Assembly (NCBI RefSeq): GCF_039555335.1
Contig: NC_092628.1
Coordinates: 79,672,713 to 79,736,712 of the forward strand
Direction: 5' to 3'
Source: Amphiura filiformis
Taxonomy: Eukaryota; Echinodermata; Ophiuroidea; Amphilepidida; Amphiuridae
Length of the DNA: 64,000 nt
Shown: positions 23,274 to 33,805 of the stretch, piece by piece
How the letters are laid out: every line of letters begins with the position of its first letter
Position numbering within the stretch: the first letter of the stretch is position 1
The notes under the pieces: model-generated
Database searches by the model: none
Seen by the model: the letters and a program-made list of their open reading frames with translations, nothing else
What the model was told of the DNA's origin: nothing
Translations under genes and position numbers: made by a program

Positions 23274-25550
23274 GGTCAGTCCATATGATATCAAGGAGGT
23301 CCCCACCTGACCCCCTCAGATTTGCTTTATATTTTAGTCATATGTTGTACCTGTAAAAATATTAAAAACCTGCAAATTTGAGGTCTGTAGCTCTTACGGA
23401 TTTTCTGTGGCAGCCATTTAAAGTTGGAGTATGGGGTCTAAATTTGGACTCAAAAGTTGCCCTTTAAATAAATGTCATCTTTGGGAGTCTGTGACTTCTT
23501 TACAAAAAGAGAGAGGTCTGAAACCTTGTATACACACTAACTGCATGCCCAATTTGTCAAAAGTAAAAAAAAAAATTCTGTAATTGCGCGTTGTGTCACG
23601 GGGTCATTAAATATGAAAAAAAAATGTCATGTTTTGTAAACTGGCAAGTTTAGCCCCCCTAAATTGACATTTTTTGTCATATTAATTATTTTTTGTTGTC
23701 ACTGATGCTAAATATAGGTTAAATACAATACATATCCAAAAAATTGAGGTCACAACTCATTTACATTTCAAACAGCGCCCTCACGAAGATGAAATTTATT
23801 GCAAATTCAACATTTTCAGGGGGTCCAAAGTCGATGTGGTCAACCTTCAAAATTTATAAAACATTTTTTTTATATGACTACTAGTCTTAAATTACAACTT
23901 TGCAAAGTCCCAGTAATTGTCTAGGTTGACTTCATATAAAACGACAAGTCCAAAGTTGACCATTTTCTTATGATTGCATGTACTGCAAATGTGCCGAATT
24001 TGGAAGGCTTAAAAGTCAAATTGGCCACAATATTGAAAATAAATGATTAGATGCGTAGTTATTGGCCCTATTTACTTTTATTTCCATTTTATTTTCAATA
24101 TACAGATTTTCTGTGGCAGCCATTTAAAGTTGGAGTAGGGGAATATAAATTTGGACCAAAAAGTTGCCCTTTGAATAAATTTCATCTTTGGGAGCCTGTA
24201 CCTTCCTAATAAAAAGAGAGAGAGGTCTGAAACTTTGTATACACACTAATTGTATGCCTAATTTGTCAAAAGTAAAAAAAAAAAAAATGTCTGTAATTGC
24301 GCGTTGTGTCACGGGGTCATTAAATATGCAAAAAAATGTAATGTTTTGTATACTGGCAAGATTAGCCCCCCTATAAATTTACATTTTTTGTCAGAATAAT
24401 TGTTTTTTGTTGTCACTGATGCGATATATAGGACAAATACAATGCATATATAAGACATAGAGGTGACAATTTATTTACATTTCGAACAGCGCCCTCGCAA
24501 AGATGAAATTTACGTTGCAAATTCAACATTTTCAGGGGGCCCAAAGTCAATGTGGTCAACCTTCAAAATTCAGAAAACATCACTTTTATAGTACTAGTCT
24601 TAAAGTACAACTTTGCTCAATCCCAGTAATTTTATAGGTTGACTTCATATAAAACGACAAGCCCAAAGTTGACCATTTTCTTATGATTGTATGTTCTGCA
24701 AAGGTGCAGAATTCGGAAGGTTTAAAAGTCAAAATGGCCACAATATTGAAAATAAATGACTAGACGCGTAGTTATTGGGCCTATTTACTTCAATTTCCAT
24801 TTTATTTTCAATGTTGGGGCCAATTTGACTTTAAGTCTTCCAAATTCTGCACATTTGCAGTACATGCAATCATAAGAAAATGGTCAACTTTGGGCTTGTC
24901 ATTTTATATGAAGTCAACCTAGACAATTACTGGGACTTTGCAAAGTTGTAATTTAAGACTAGTAGTCATATAAAAAATGTTTTATAAATTTTGAAGGTGG
25001 ACCACATCGACTTTGGACCGCCTGAAAATGTTGAATTTGCAATAAATTTCATCTTCGTGAGGGCGCTGTTCGAAATGTAAATGAGTTGTGACCTCAATTT
25101 TTTGGATATGTATTGTATTTAACCTATATTTAGCATCAGTGACAATAAAAAATAATTAATCTGACAAAAAATGTGAATTTAGGGGGGCTAAACTTGCCAG
25201 TTTACAAAACATTACATTTTTCCTTGCATATTTAATGATCCCGTGACACAACGCGCAATTACAGAATTTTTTTTTTTTTACTTTTTGACAAATTGGGCAT
25301 GCAGTTAGTGTGTATACAAGGTTTCAGACCTCTCTCTCTTTTTGTAAAGAAGTCACAGACTCCCAAAGATGGACCCCCATAATTAGACCCCCATACTCCA
25401 ACTTTAAATGGCTACCACAGAAAATCCGTAAGAGCTACAGACCTCAAATTTGCAGGTTTTAATATTTTTACAGGTACAACATATGACTAAAATATAAAGC
25501 AAATCTGAGGGGGTCAGGTGGGGACCTCCTTGATATCATATGGACTGACC
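23274..25550. mobile_element. Foldback element with long inverted arms
   Basis: 2277 bp. Ends GGTCAGTCCATATGATATCA and its exact inverse; flanked by a 6-bp direct repeat CCCAAG (23268-23273, 25551-25556). The left arm (to about 24080) recurs inverted at about 24795-25550, and a direct copy of the inner left arm fills 24100-24795, so the plan is arm, direct copy, inverted arm. No transposase frame. It is absent from the paralogous block at 12-14 kb, so it inserted after that duplication. Confidence 0.85.
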
Positions 25551-25556
25551 CCCAAG

Positions 25557-26090
25557 TGCACTGTTGCCTTGGCTCTTGCACTGGCTGCAGGCTTCCACTC
25601 TGTTTATTGCCTATCAAATATCATTATAAACACTTTATTACTTCATATTTTTAACCATCATAATTCAATTATATCATTTCGCAACTTACGAACGACTCGG
25701 AACGAGTACGTAACTTCATGAGACATAGGAATTTTTTTCCCATTTTTTCCCTCTAGTGTTGGTAGGCAATCTCTGGGAAGTGCAGATTAGTAAATAATTT
25801 TAGTGAAATGTATTTTACAATACGTTATATAGTTACGATGGATTTTGAGACTTACGAAGCGCTACAAATCGTCATAAATTTTGGTGAAATGGATCCCCAT
25901 TGATGTAAGTGTTACGGAAGCTTATGGAATTCCGGAAGTAGGGCTAACAATTTTTTTTTTTTCCAATTTTTTTTTTTTTGCTCTAGGCATATAAGATCAG
26001 TTGATTTTGACCCCTCCCCCAAAAAAAAAAAAAATCATGAAAAAAAATTTGCATTTTGTATTTTTAATAAAGATTCTGAAAACATAATAA
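25557..26090. other. Intron sequence, no gene
   Basis: Poly-T/poly-A runs and a decayed repeat with GAGACTTACGAAGC and GGTGAAATGGA, similar to part of 55540-55750. Confidence 0.4.
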
Positions 26091-26091
26091 T

Positions 26092-26247
26092 GATAAAATT
26101 GGATGGTTTTTTTTCACCCAATGCAAAATTTATTGGTCTCGCTATGAGTTTTCAAATATTGGACTCGACTACGTCTCGTCCAATATTTGAAAACTCATAG
26201 CTCGACCAATAAATTTGTGCATTGGGTTCAAACCATCCAATTTTATA
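26092..26247. repeat. Large near-perfect hairpin, 156 bp
   Basis: Arms of about 70 bases (GCTATGAGTTTTCAAATATT and its inverse inside; AAAATTGGATGG and its inverse outside) around CTCGACTACGTCTCG. Probably a miniature inverted-repeat element at the edge of the GLW block. Confidence 0.8.
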
Positions 26248-26698
26248 TCAATATTGAGCTACGAGTATATTGGGTCATCCACAGACTACTACGGATGTAT
26301 CAACAGTCAAAATCCCCGTAGTACATTGTATGTTGTGAATTCACGCATATTCATGAGGGCCAATCATTCGCTTGTGTCGTGTGTAATAATCACGCCAGCG
26401 TTGCGTGCCTTCGCGTACACGCGATAGCGCTTTACGTGTCTTCGCGTTAACGCGAAATACCGTAAAAATACGCGTACGTGCGTAGCGCCTGTCGCATTTC
26501 ACGGAACAATCGGTCCTCATTATCGGGTGATGCTAAGATGTTATCTCTTCGTCTATTGGGGAAACAATTGAATTTGTAATTTCATGTTTGTGGTTAGAAT
26601 CTCAATTCACATGATTATTTCAATTTTGAGCCGAACTGATATTTTTTTCTATCGCGAGCCTCCAATCCCAGTCATTATCCTACTTTGTTACACATTGG

Positions 26699-26858
26699 GC
26701 TATTCCAGTTGAAACCCATACAGACTTAATCTCCCACACACCAGGGGTGTATATTTCAAATGGATTTACCCATTCGGGTAACACCATTTGAAAGTCCTAC
26801 TCCCTGTGCAGATTATCACATCTCCCATAAGGGACGTATGTATTTGAACTGGAATAGC
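26699..26858. mobile_element. Short inverted-repeat element beside GLW exon (copy 2)
   Basis: Ends GCTATTCCAG and CTGGAATAGC, at the same place relative to the exon donor as the copy at 13791-13961. Confidence 0.7.
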
Positions 26859-26870
26859 CATTATACCTAC

Positions 26871-27299
26871 CAGCCTCGCAATCCTTAGGAATACACACGG
26901 TATACTTGGTAGGGTCAGCCTGTTGTAGGGTTCTAAATGTGTACGCTGGTCTAGGACTCTCTCCTTGCATGTAGTCGAAGCAGATAAACTTGTACTCGTT
27001 ACAACCAATGGCGACAACATCAATTTCACCTTCAGCGTTGTTGTAAGTGATATCTTGGGCTCCTGTAAGCGACAAACCCTGCTGAGAGCTTGAAAGGGCG
27101 TTCTCAACACGCTGAAACTGCTCGCCGGTTCCCTCTTCATTTGTACTGCCGTACATAGCCAATCTCCAGAGCCCACTTCCGCTAAGATCAATGCTGCCAT
27201 CGGTGAAAGAAGCGGTGGCGTCGATACGGACGGGATCTTTCTTACCAGCTGTTAAATTAGTGGAGCTGTAGCCTACTTGTAAACCACTGACAGTTACAC
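26871..27299 (-). CDS. GLW domain, single-exon form (copy 2)
   Basis: 429 nt (143 codons), phase 1 to phase 1, acceptor TTTGTCAG and donor GCTG|GTAGGT. Encodes GVTVSGLQVGYSSTNL to CIPKDCEA. Core GSGLWRLAMYGSTNEEGTG and CNEYKFICFDYMQGESP align with the two halves of the split GLW domain, so it is a paralogue that lacks the internal intron or one that never gained it. It is about 94 percent identical in protein to the copy at 13974-14408. If splicing fails, the frame runs about 20 residues into an adjacent short inverted-repeat element and stops. Confidence 0.85.
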
Positions 27300-28091
27300 C
27301 TGACAAATTAAGTAATAATTACATTAAATTCAAATTTCATTTTTACAGGACAGGTTAGTGTATCCAACAATAGGGCTTATTACCCTGATTATTGTAATTG
27401 TAACGAGGTCTTTTATAATGGGTCGTCATCTGCCATGCCTTTTCCATATGAGCCACTGGGAGAGCCGAATTGACTTTTTTTGGAGATTTTACCCCATGAC
27501 CTCTTGCAAAGTCCTTAAAACTAGTGTGTTACGCTGCTCCTCTTTCCCGATGAGATAATTAGCCGTGACCAAATGCACCAATGAAGAAATTATAGATAAT
27601 TTGGACCACTTGTGTCAAACAAAATGGCTACCAAGAACCTTTGTAATTATGTAATGTAAGTCCTTTCACAGATTATGTTGAAACTTGTGGACTGGTCTTT
27701 ACATGGTGTGAAAGTGTTGGTCTAAGCTTTTAATATTAAGTATATTCAAGGCATGGCAACAATTTGAGAAACATTTAGCTTGCATCACAATTTGCGTAAA
27801 AACAATCTTACATGTGAGATTGAAGTGTTATATGGCTACGATATTTTACAGGCATTTGCCCCATCAAGATGAACACGGTAGCAAATTGTGTTGATGCATG
27901 TTCCGCTAGCATTTTCTGCAGTTGTGCTATTCCAGGTGAAGTCTATGCACCCCTATGGAAGATATGACCAACGAAATAAGCATTGCACCTACACCACTAC
28001 CAAACTTGAGTTAAACGGGAAACGTGTATGCCTTACTGTTAATGATACTGGAAATAAAGGCAATATAGGGTCAAAGAAGCATGCAGCATAC

Positions 28092-28365
28092 CTTCACATT
28101 TTGGGAATCTTTCACAGCCGATTACATGCTGTGGGTTAGAGGTGGCATCGGTCGCACTCTCTACACCCTCCACATCAAATGGCAGTTGCGGATATTCTGG
28201 TGCGGGGTCATCTCCTTTACCAAATTCAACGCACAGATACACCATTTCTGGACAAGTGGCACCTTGACTATCCATAGAGTAATCTATGCCTGGGATTGTA
28301 AACGCCCAGCCACCAAAAATGGGTGGTCTGTAAACTCTTTGTGCGGATTGTGAATCTGTTAGCAC
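28092..28365 (-). CDS. GLW domain, second half (copy 1)
   Basis: 274 nt, phase 0 to phase 1 (acceptor TTTACAG, donor GAAG|GTATGC). Encodes VLTDSQSAQRVYRPPIFGGW to CERFPKCE, including CPEMVYLCVEFGKGDDP. The four cysteines and the C-x(5)-C-x-E/D-F/Y spacing match the C-terminal half of the one-exon GLW domains. Together with 31646-31842 it makes a 157-codon domain. A Penelope-like remnant on the opposite strand starts close to its 5' edge. Confidence 0.85.
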
Positions 28366-28389
28366 CTGTAAAGAAATCAATACAATATG

Positions 28390-30150
28390 ATCAATTTTTA
28401 TTTTGGCAGAATGCCTCCTTCGCTCAAGAAGCATTTTGCCGACAGACAAATCCCACTCCTTGCTCACTGCATCAAACCAAAAGCCCTTGGAGGCCATCTT
28501 GGATATGCAGTAAGCATGGTAAGGAAAACATACATTTACTTTATTAACATTTCAAATTATTATTCCTCATTCCTCATTCGTGATTAAGTTCGTTCAGGAA
28601 CCCACCAGGTTCTGGGGGAGATGCATAGACGATACGATGGTGGTGATCAAGAAAACAGCTGTTCAAGATTTTACTAAGCACATCAACTCGGTGCATGATG
28701 CTATCAATTTCACCGTGGAAGAATAGAGTGATAACTGTATTCCCATGCTGGACACAATGATCACCAAAAATCCTAACGGCTGTTTGTCCTTCGGTGTATA
28801 CAGAAAACCCACCCACACCGACCAGTATTTGGATTTCACAAGCCACCAACCTTTGGAACATAAACTCGGTGTAATAAGAACATTAACCCATCGGGCAAAG
28901 ACCATCTGCTCAGATCAAGATACGCTTAATACAGAACTCCATCATGTTAAACGCGCTCTTTCTGTCTACGGCTACACCAAATGGGCATAGAGTACCCCAA
29001 AAAGTCGCAGAGTGGATCCTAAATCTAACGCACGCAAGGATACTGCACCACCCAAAGGACACATAACCTTACCATATGTTCAGGGGGTAACATAACAGAA
29101 CCTTTGAGCAGAAAAATTCGAAAGTCTGGTGTTGTGGTCCATGTACGCCCAACTAATACCATTCGCAGCATGTTAGTTGCACCAAAGGACAAACCCAAGA
29201 AAGAAGACCGCTCAGGTGCAATCTATACCATCAAGGTGTTCAGACTGCACGTCCAACTATGTTCGCAAAACCGCTCGCCCCCTTCGACCAAGACTTACTG
29301 AACACAAAAGTGACACCTCCCCTCTGGGTGTCCATAGACGATATAGTTTCAAGGCAGAATGTGAAAATTATAGACACTGAAAGTAGATGGTTCGAAAGAG
29401 GCGTAAAGGAGGCAATATAAACTGCTCAAATAAAGAAAGTCCGCAGTCATGTAACCCGTCCTACACCAAAACCTGATCTTGTTATGAAAATTTGATTGAT
29501 ACGGTTGTGTGCAGAATCTTGTTAGCTCTAATTTGATACCAAATTTGATACCAAACACTCAAAAGTGACAAAGACTGATACCAGTTTATGGCATTTGGTG
29601 CATTTTGAAAAGTTGCAAATCAAAACGATAACGCGGTCTAAATTGCTTAGCGTGGCAATGTGGTCAAGCTTGCTTGCCCACGATGAACCCATGTCGACTA
29701 TCCCAAGTGCGCGCTTTATTCAATTGTTAATTTAAAACGCATGGATTGCTACAGTGCTTTACTGATGAATACTAGGGCTCGATGCGATCGATATGACCTA
29801 GCGGTTGTTTCGGGCTTTATCAATGGTCGCGCTGTGCCATTCACCTCTATAGCTCCGCGTGGTCCATTTTTAATTTGCAACTTTTGAAAATGCACCAAAT
29901 TTCATATACTGGTCTCAATCTCTCTGAATTTAGAGTTTTTGGTGGCAAATTTGGTATCAAGTTGGAGCTAACAAGATTCTGCACACGACTTTATCAATTA
30001 AATGTTCATAACACGATCAGATGTTGGTGTAGGACGGGTTACATGACTGCGGACTTTCTTTATTTGAGCAGTTTACATCTAAGCCACAGAACCGGACCTA
30101 AATAAGGACCATGTCAGAAGGTCCAGAGAAGTACGGGAAGCGATGGAAAT
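28390..30150 (+). pseudogene. Penelope-like element, decayed (5' part)
   Basis: Broken frames with CIDDTMVVIKK (reverse-transcriptase motif, normally YVDD), MLDTMITKNPNGCLSFGVYR, KPTHTDQYLDF, PLEHKLGVIRTLTHRA, HHVKRALSVYGY, and then a linker to GAIYTI...CSDC...NYVRKTARPLRPRLTEHKS, the GIY-YIG endonuclease region typical of Penelope elements. In-frame stops are present near 28722 and 28990. The 3' part continues beyond the insertion at 30151-30502. A 200-base inverted repeat (29417-29625 with 29870-30075) follows the coding part. Confidence 0.85.
29417..30075. repeat. Inverted repeat within the Penelope element
   Basis: Arms at about 29417-29625 and 29870-30075 (AGAAAGTCCGCAGTCATGTA and its inverse) around a 240-base loop. 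Penelope elements are known to carry terminal repeats in direct or inverted arrangement. Confidence 0.75.
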
Positions 30151-30502
30151 CAGTGGCGTAGCCAGGATTTTGGAACCGAGGGGGCACAACTTGTAAATGT
30201 ACCGACGGAAATATTTTTTGCCGACGGAAGTTGTGATTGTTGACCAAAAAATTGTTTGCATGGTTTGAAAAAGTGAAGAGCAAAAAAAAAATAAAATAAA
30301 AAATAGAAACACAAAATGTTATGTAAAAGTCACAATTTTTCATCATTTTTTTTATATAATTCTCCCCTTTTTTCTGTCACCTTGGGTAAAAAATAGTCTT
30401 GTTAACCCATTTTTTTTTTCACCAACGCCTTCCGTCTACCGACGGCCTTACATGAACCGACGGCCATGACGAACGGGGGGGGGCGGCCACCCTGCCCCCC
30501 TG
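30151..30502. mobile_element. hAT-like element nested in the Penelope remnant
   Basis: 352 bp from CAGTGGCGTAGCCAGG to GCCCCCCTG, flanked by ATGGAAAT / ATGCAAAT, an 8-bp target duplication with one change. CAG...CTG ends and 8-bp duplication fit hAT. Removing it rejoins the Penelope frame REAMEI. Confidence 0.75.
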
Positions 30503-30639
30503 ATGCAAATCAGAAAGAGGGGGGAGGGACAAATACCACGAGGAAGCCACTCCTAAGTCACGTATATGACCCACTATTGAAGACTTGAGATAAGGCCACT
30601 CACGACCGGAAGTCAGTTTCTCGGGAAAGTGGATCAGAT

Positions 30640-30699
30640 GTTTTTACATCTGATGAAGTCCTCCGACGAGTAAGGCGAAATATTAGAGTAAGTAAAAAC
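30640..30699 (+). ncRNA. Hammerhead-ribozyme-like motif of the Penelope 3' end
   Basis: CTGATGA (30650-30656) and GAAA (30677-30680) are spaced as in a type I hammerhead. Helix I pairs GTTTTTACAT (30640-30649) with AGTAAAAAC (30691-30699) through nine base pairs with one bulged A. Stem III is minimal (A15.1-U16.1 then a U-G wobble) ending in the GTA cleavage triplet at 30688-30690. Stem II is weak and carries an extra A after CTGATGA, so this copy may be inactive. Penelope-like elements are known to encode minimal type I hammerheads. Confidence 0.55.
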
Positions 30700-31645
30700 T
30701 TACTGGTTTTGTCAAGCAAATACATATACCAATTGAAAACTTGTTGCGTTGAACATGTTGAAAGACAACAAATACATTATGAATGCCTACATTAAATCCC
30801 CCTAAACACTCCAGCAGCTAATATGTCAGTTGTCTTCCATTTAACCTCATTATTTCGGATTTAATTGACTAGAAAACCTTCCTGTCAGTTGTTCTTAATA
30901 TTATTCCATAATGTTTGGCATGAAATAGAGATTGTTGTATACTATGGAGCAAATGCTAATTATGCCCCGCCAAATATGGGTAACCGCCTAGTGCTATAGC
31001 AAAATGCATTGGCGCCATCATGTTGCAGTATCACCAAGCACGTTCAAAGCATCAGACACTGATCTTGTCTGTCCGTGATTGCAATTGTAGCAAAACCGTA
31101 AATATTCATTATTTCGCAATACTCATTAAACATCAGGTCAACAAAGAGAAAAAAATTGTCTCCGAAACATGTACATATTTAATACGTGAAGCTGGATTTG
31201 TTTCAGGGACTGATCTGTGTGATCTTACATTTTTCAAAGCCATAATGTATGATCGTTTAGAATTAATTTGGTTATATTTTTTCAAACCTGATTTTGTGGC
31301 ATATTTGTAATGTTTTTACATGTCCAGACTTAGACCTAATTGGAATTGACATAATTATTCTATATAGTCCTTACATGTAGAACAACAGAGCAATTAACGT
31401 ATTGGTAAGACTTAAATCTCACAAAGGACACCACAGTTAAGCGGTGAAGAAAGCATGTTTTGTTTTTGTTTCACCTCATATTTTGCCTTATAATGACCAG
31501 AAAAGTTGTTATAAATATTGTTATAATTTTGGAAAAGGATAACAAAATGAAAATTTGACTGAAATTGCATATTGTGGCTTTTATTGGAAGGAAAAGTAAA
31601 GGAGCTGAATCTTAACCTGAACCATTCGCTCATCATCTTCCTTAC

Positions 31646-31842
31646 CTGCTCTACATAACCAATACGATCACCGGAACCATCCATTTTGGCACTGCCCCAC
31701 ATGCTGACTTTCCATAGACCTTCCCCTTCAACTCCCTGGCCCCTCTCATTGATCTTAAGGTTGAGATCGATGATCAAGTCGTTGACGACACCTTCTCTGA
31801 CGATGTCAATATTTGATGGGTCCACCTGCCACACCGGTACAT
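31646..31842 (-). CDS. GLW domain, first half (copy 1)
   Basis: 197 nt, phase 1 to phase 0 (donor CAG|GTAAGG). Encodes DVPVWQVDPSNIDIV to IGYVEQ, with core GEGLWKVSMWGSAKMDGSG. It joins in frame to the exon at 28092-28365. The domain is not one I recognise. Its core (GLW-K/R-x-x-M-x-GS) recurs in the one-exon domains at 27.3 and 14.4 kb and, weakened, at 3.4 kb, which defines it as a repeated family. Hydrophobic and Gly-rich patterning would suit an extracellular beta-sheet fold; that is inference. Confidence 0.85.
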
Positions 31843-32164
31843 CTAGGGAGGTAAAATAAGTGTCTGTGGTTAAATCCTGACCATTTTCTTGACTGGGTTG
31901 ACGACTGAGAAACTTGTATGTTAAAAAAGGCGGACTTTGCAACAAGATTTTGGTTGTATTGAGACTGGGCAGTTGTGTCCAAATTGACCTTTAGACCGTG
32001 TTTGTTATTGGACACATATTTTTAAAACTTCAGAACGCGATCTTATTCTAAAGTGGTACGATCATTCACAGTTAATTTGAAAAAGCAAATGAAAAAAAAA
32101 AAATGCATCTATATATAATAGGTGATAGATGAAGAGGTTAAAATTAGTTAACGGTTTGCATATT

Positions 32165-32310
32165 AACAGGGCCGTCGCTAGAGGGGGGGGGTATGGGGGT
32201 GACACCCCCAATACACAATTTTGTCGGCAAAATGTGACTGCTGTCGGCAAAACCATGTGACTGTCGGCAAATGTAGTCAAAGGTATGTGTGATTGTCGGC
32301 TAATTGTGAG
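32165..32310. repeat. Decayed element with GTCGGCAAA repeats
   Basis: CAGGGCCGTCGCTAGAGGGG start, then three to four GTCGGCAAA(A)-TGTGACTG units. The other end is not found. Confidence 0.45.
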
Positions 32311-32452
32311 AGCCACATAACAGATTAATGTGTTACGAAATTGTGTTGTTGTAACGTAATAGACATACTGTGAATGGTATAGTAGTTACTAGTTTAAAAA
32401 AAATTTGTTGAAAAATGTTTTGACTCCTAACGACGTTCTAAAGAAAGTGTCC

Positions 32453-32605
32453 TATACCTCCGAGCGGTTAAGGCGTTGGACTGTGAATACAAGAGTCGCG
32501 GGTTCGAAATCTGAGTGGGTCCACTTGAGCTCGACTGGCTCCTTGTGTCCTTGAGCAAGGCATTTTACTCTACTTGCTTAGTGCTTCGGAGGGCACTTTA
32601 AGGCC
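32453..32605 (+). repeat. tRNA-derived SINE
   Basis: A-box-like CCGAGCGGTTAAGGCGTTGG and B-box GGTTCGAAATC, followed by GTGTCCTTGAGCAAGGCATT and TGCTTCGGAGGGCACTTTAA, a body often seen downstream of tRNA-like heads in marine invertebrate SINEs. Not a functional tRNA because the downstream acceptor stem is missing. Confidence 0.65.
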
Positions 32606-33308
32606 AGAGTAATGGAAGACACATTCGTCCACGACCGAATTTGAGATTTTTTGATATTTATCAACACTAAGATGTATTCTTTCACTTGAAACTGATAAAA
32701 TACAACTTGCTAATATTTATTCGTATTTTTGCTTGATTTATTTCACTCTTTTCAACTCTAAAAAGTCACATGGCTCAAGACAGCTTAGTAAATTGGCGGG
32801 AAATAATGAGTCAGAAATGCGCGAATGCGAAATATTGTGATTACGCGCGCGATTCGCGTCGCGTGACGCGGCGCAACTCTGCGCGTATGTCCAACGCAGT
32901 CAAGGCGCATTCGGTATGTTGTTAACGCCAGCAAATGTGGTGTAAACAAAACAAAATTTGCAGTCAAAATGCCACTTAGATTTTTTAATTCTTTTGAATT
33001 TTGGCGCACTGAAAGCAGAGATTATAGATTCAAAAAAAAAAAAGATGCATATTTAGACCATGCGCCAGATACAGCTTTTACAAGTGTGAAAGTCTTACCG
33101 TTTTAAAATTTAAGGACGTTTTGTGCATAATTTTGACATTTTTTTACTATAACGTCGATTTCTCAGAGTTCACTTTTGACAATATTGCGCGATTTTTGTG
33201 ACAAGATAACTCGAAAAATATGCAAGCAAAGGGTAAACTTTTTGCACTATCCGTTAGAGTACATCAAAGTCTAGGGAAGGTTTTTTCATTTTTTCAAAAC
33301 ATTTGTTT

Positions 33309-33639
33309 GAAAATGTTGACCTTTCGTATTGAAGAAAAAAATGTATATCTTCAATATGAAAGGTCAAAATATTCAATTGATCGTCGGCTTTTCCTCCTAG
33401 CTACACACGCTTTAAGTACATATCATTAGATTTTTAAAGTTTACTTCGAGGACTGTTATATATCAAAAATATCAAATTTTAATAATTAGTCATAAAATTT
33501 GTGTTGTATCGCGAATTTCAAAAAATGAAAATTATTTGATATCAGAAGGACTTCCTTCGTATTCGGAATGCAATTCGATATCTCTGGTGCGCTCTCATCT
33601 CCCACAAAAAATACTGTCCAAACGCTCATTCCACATCCC
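33309..33639. mobile_element. TTAA-family inverted-repeat element, half copy
   Basis: Matches the right half of 41226-41880, from the central GACCTTTCGTATTGAAG palindrome to the CATCCC end; the flanking TTAA has decayed to CTAAA. Confidence 0.65.
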
Positions 33640-33644
33640 TAAAG

Positions 33645-33785
33645 GCAACGAAAAAAAACCCGGTCTGCGGGCGGATGGACATGTCAAGTAGGGTCGGTCG
33701 GTCGGGGTTTATTTCTTCTTTCTTTTATGGAGACTAAAATTACCCAAAATTTCACCAAAATCTAAAATTTTTGCAAACATATTTT
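33645..33785. repeat. GGTCGGTCGG repeat, copy 1
   Basis: AAGTAGGGTCGGTCGGTCGG with a T-rich tail; a second copy is at 40320-40500. Confidence 0.6.
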
Positions 33786-33805
33786 CTAAACTAGCGTAAA
33801 CTTAC

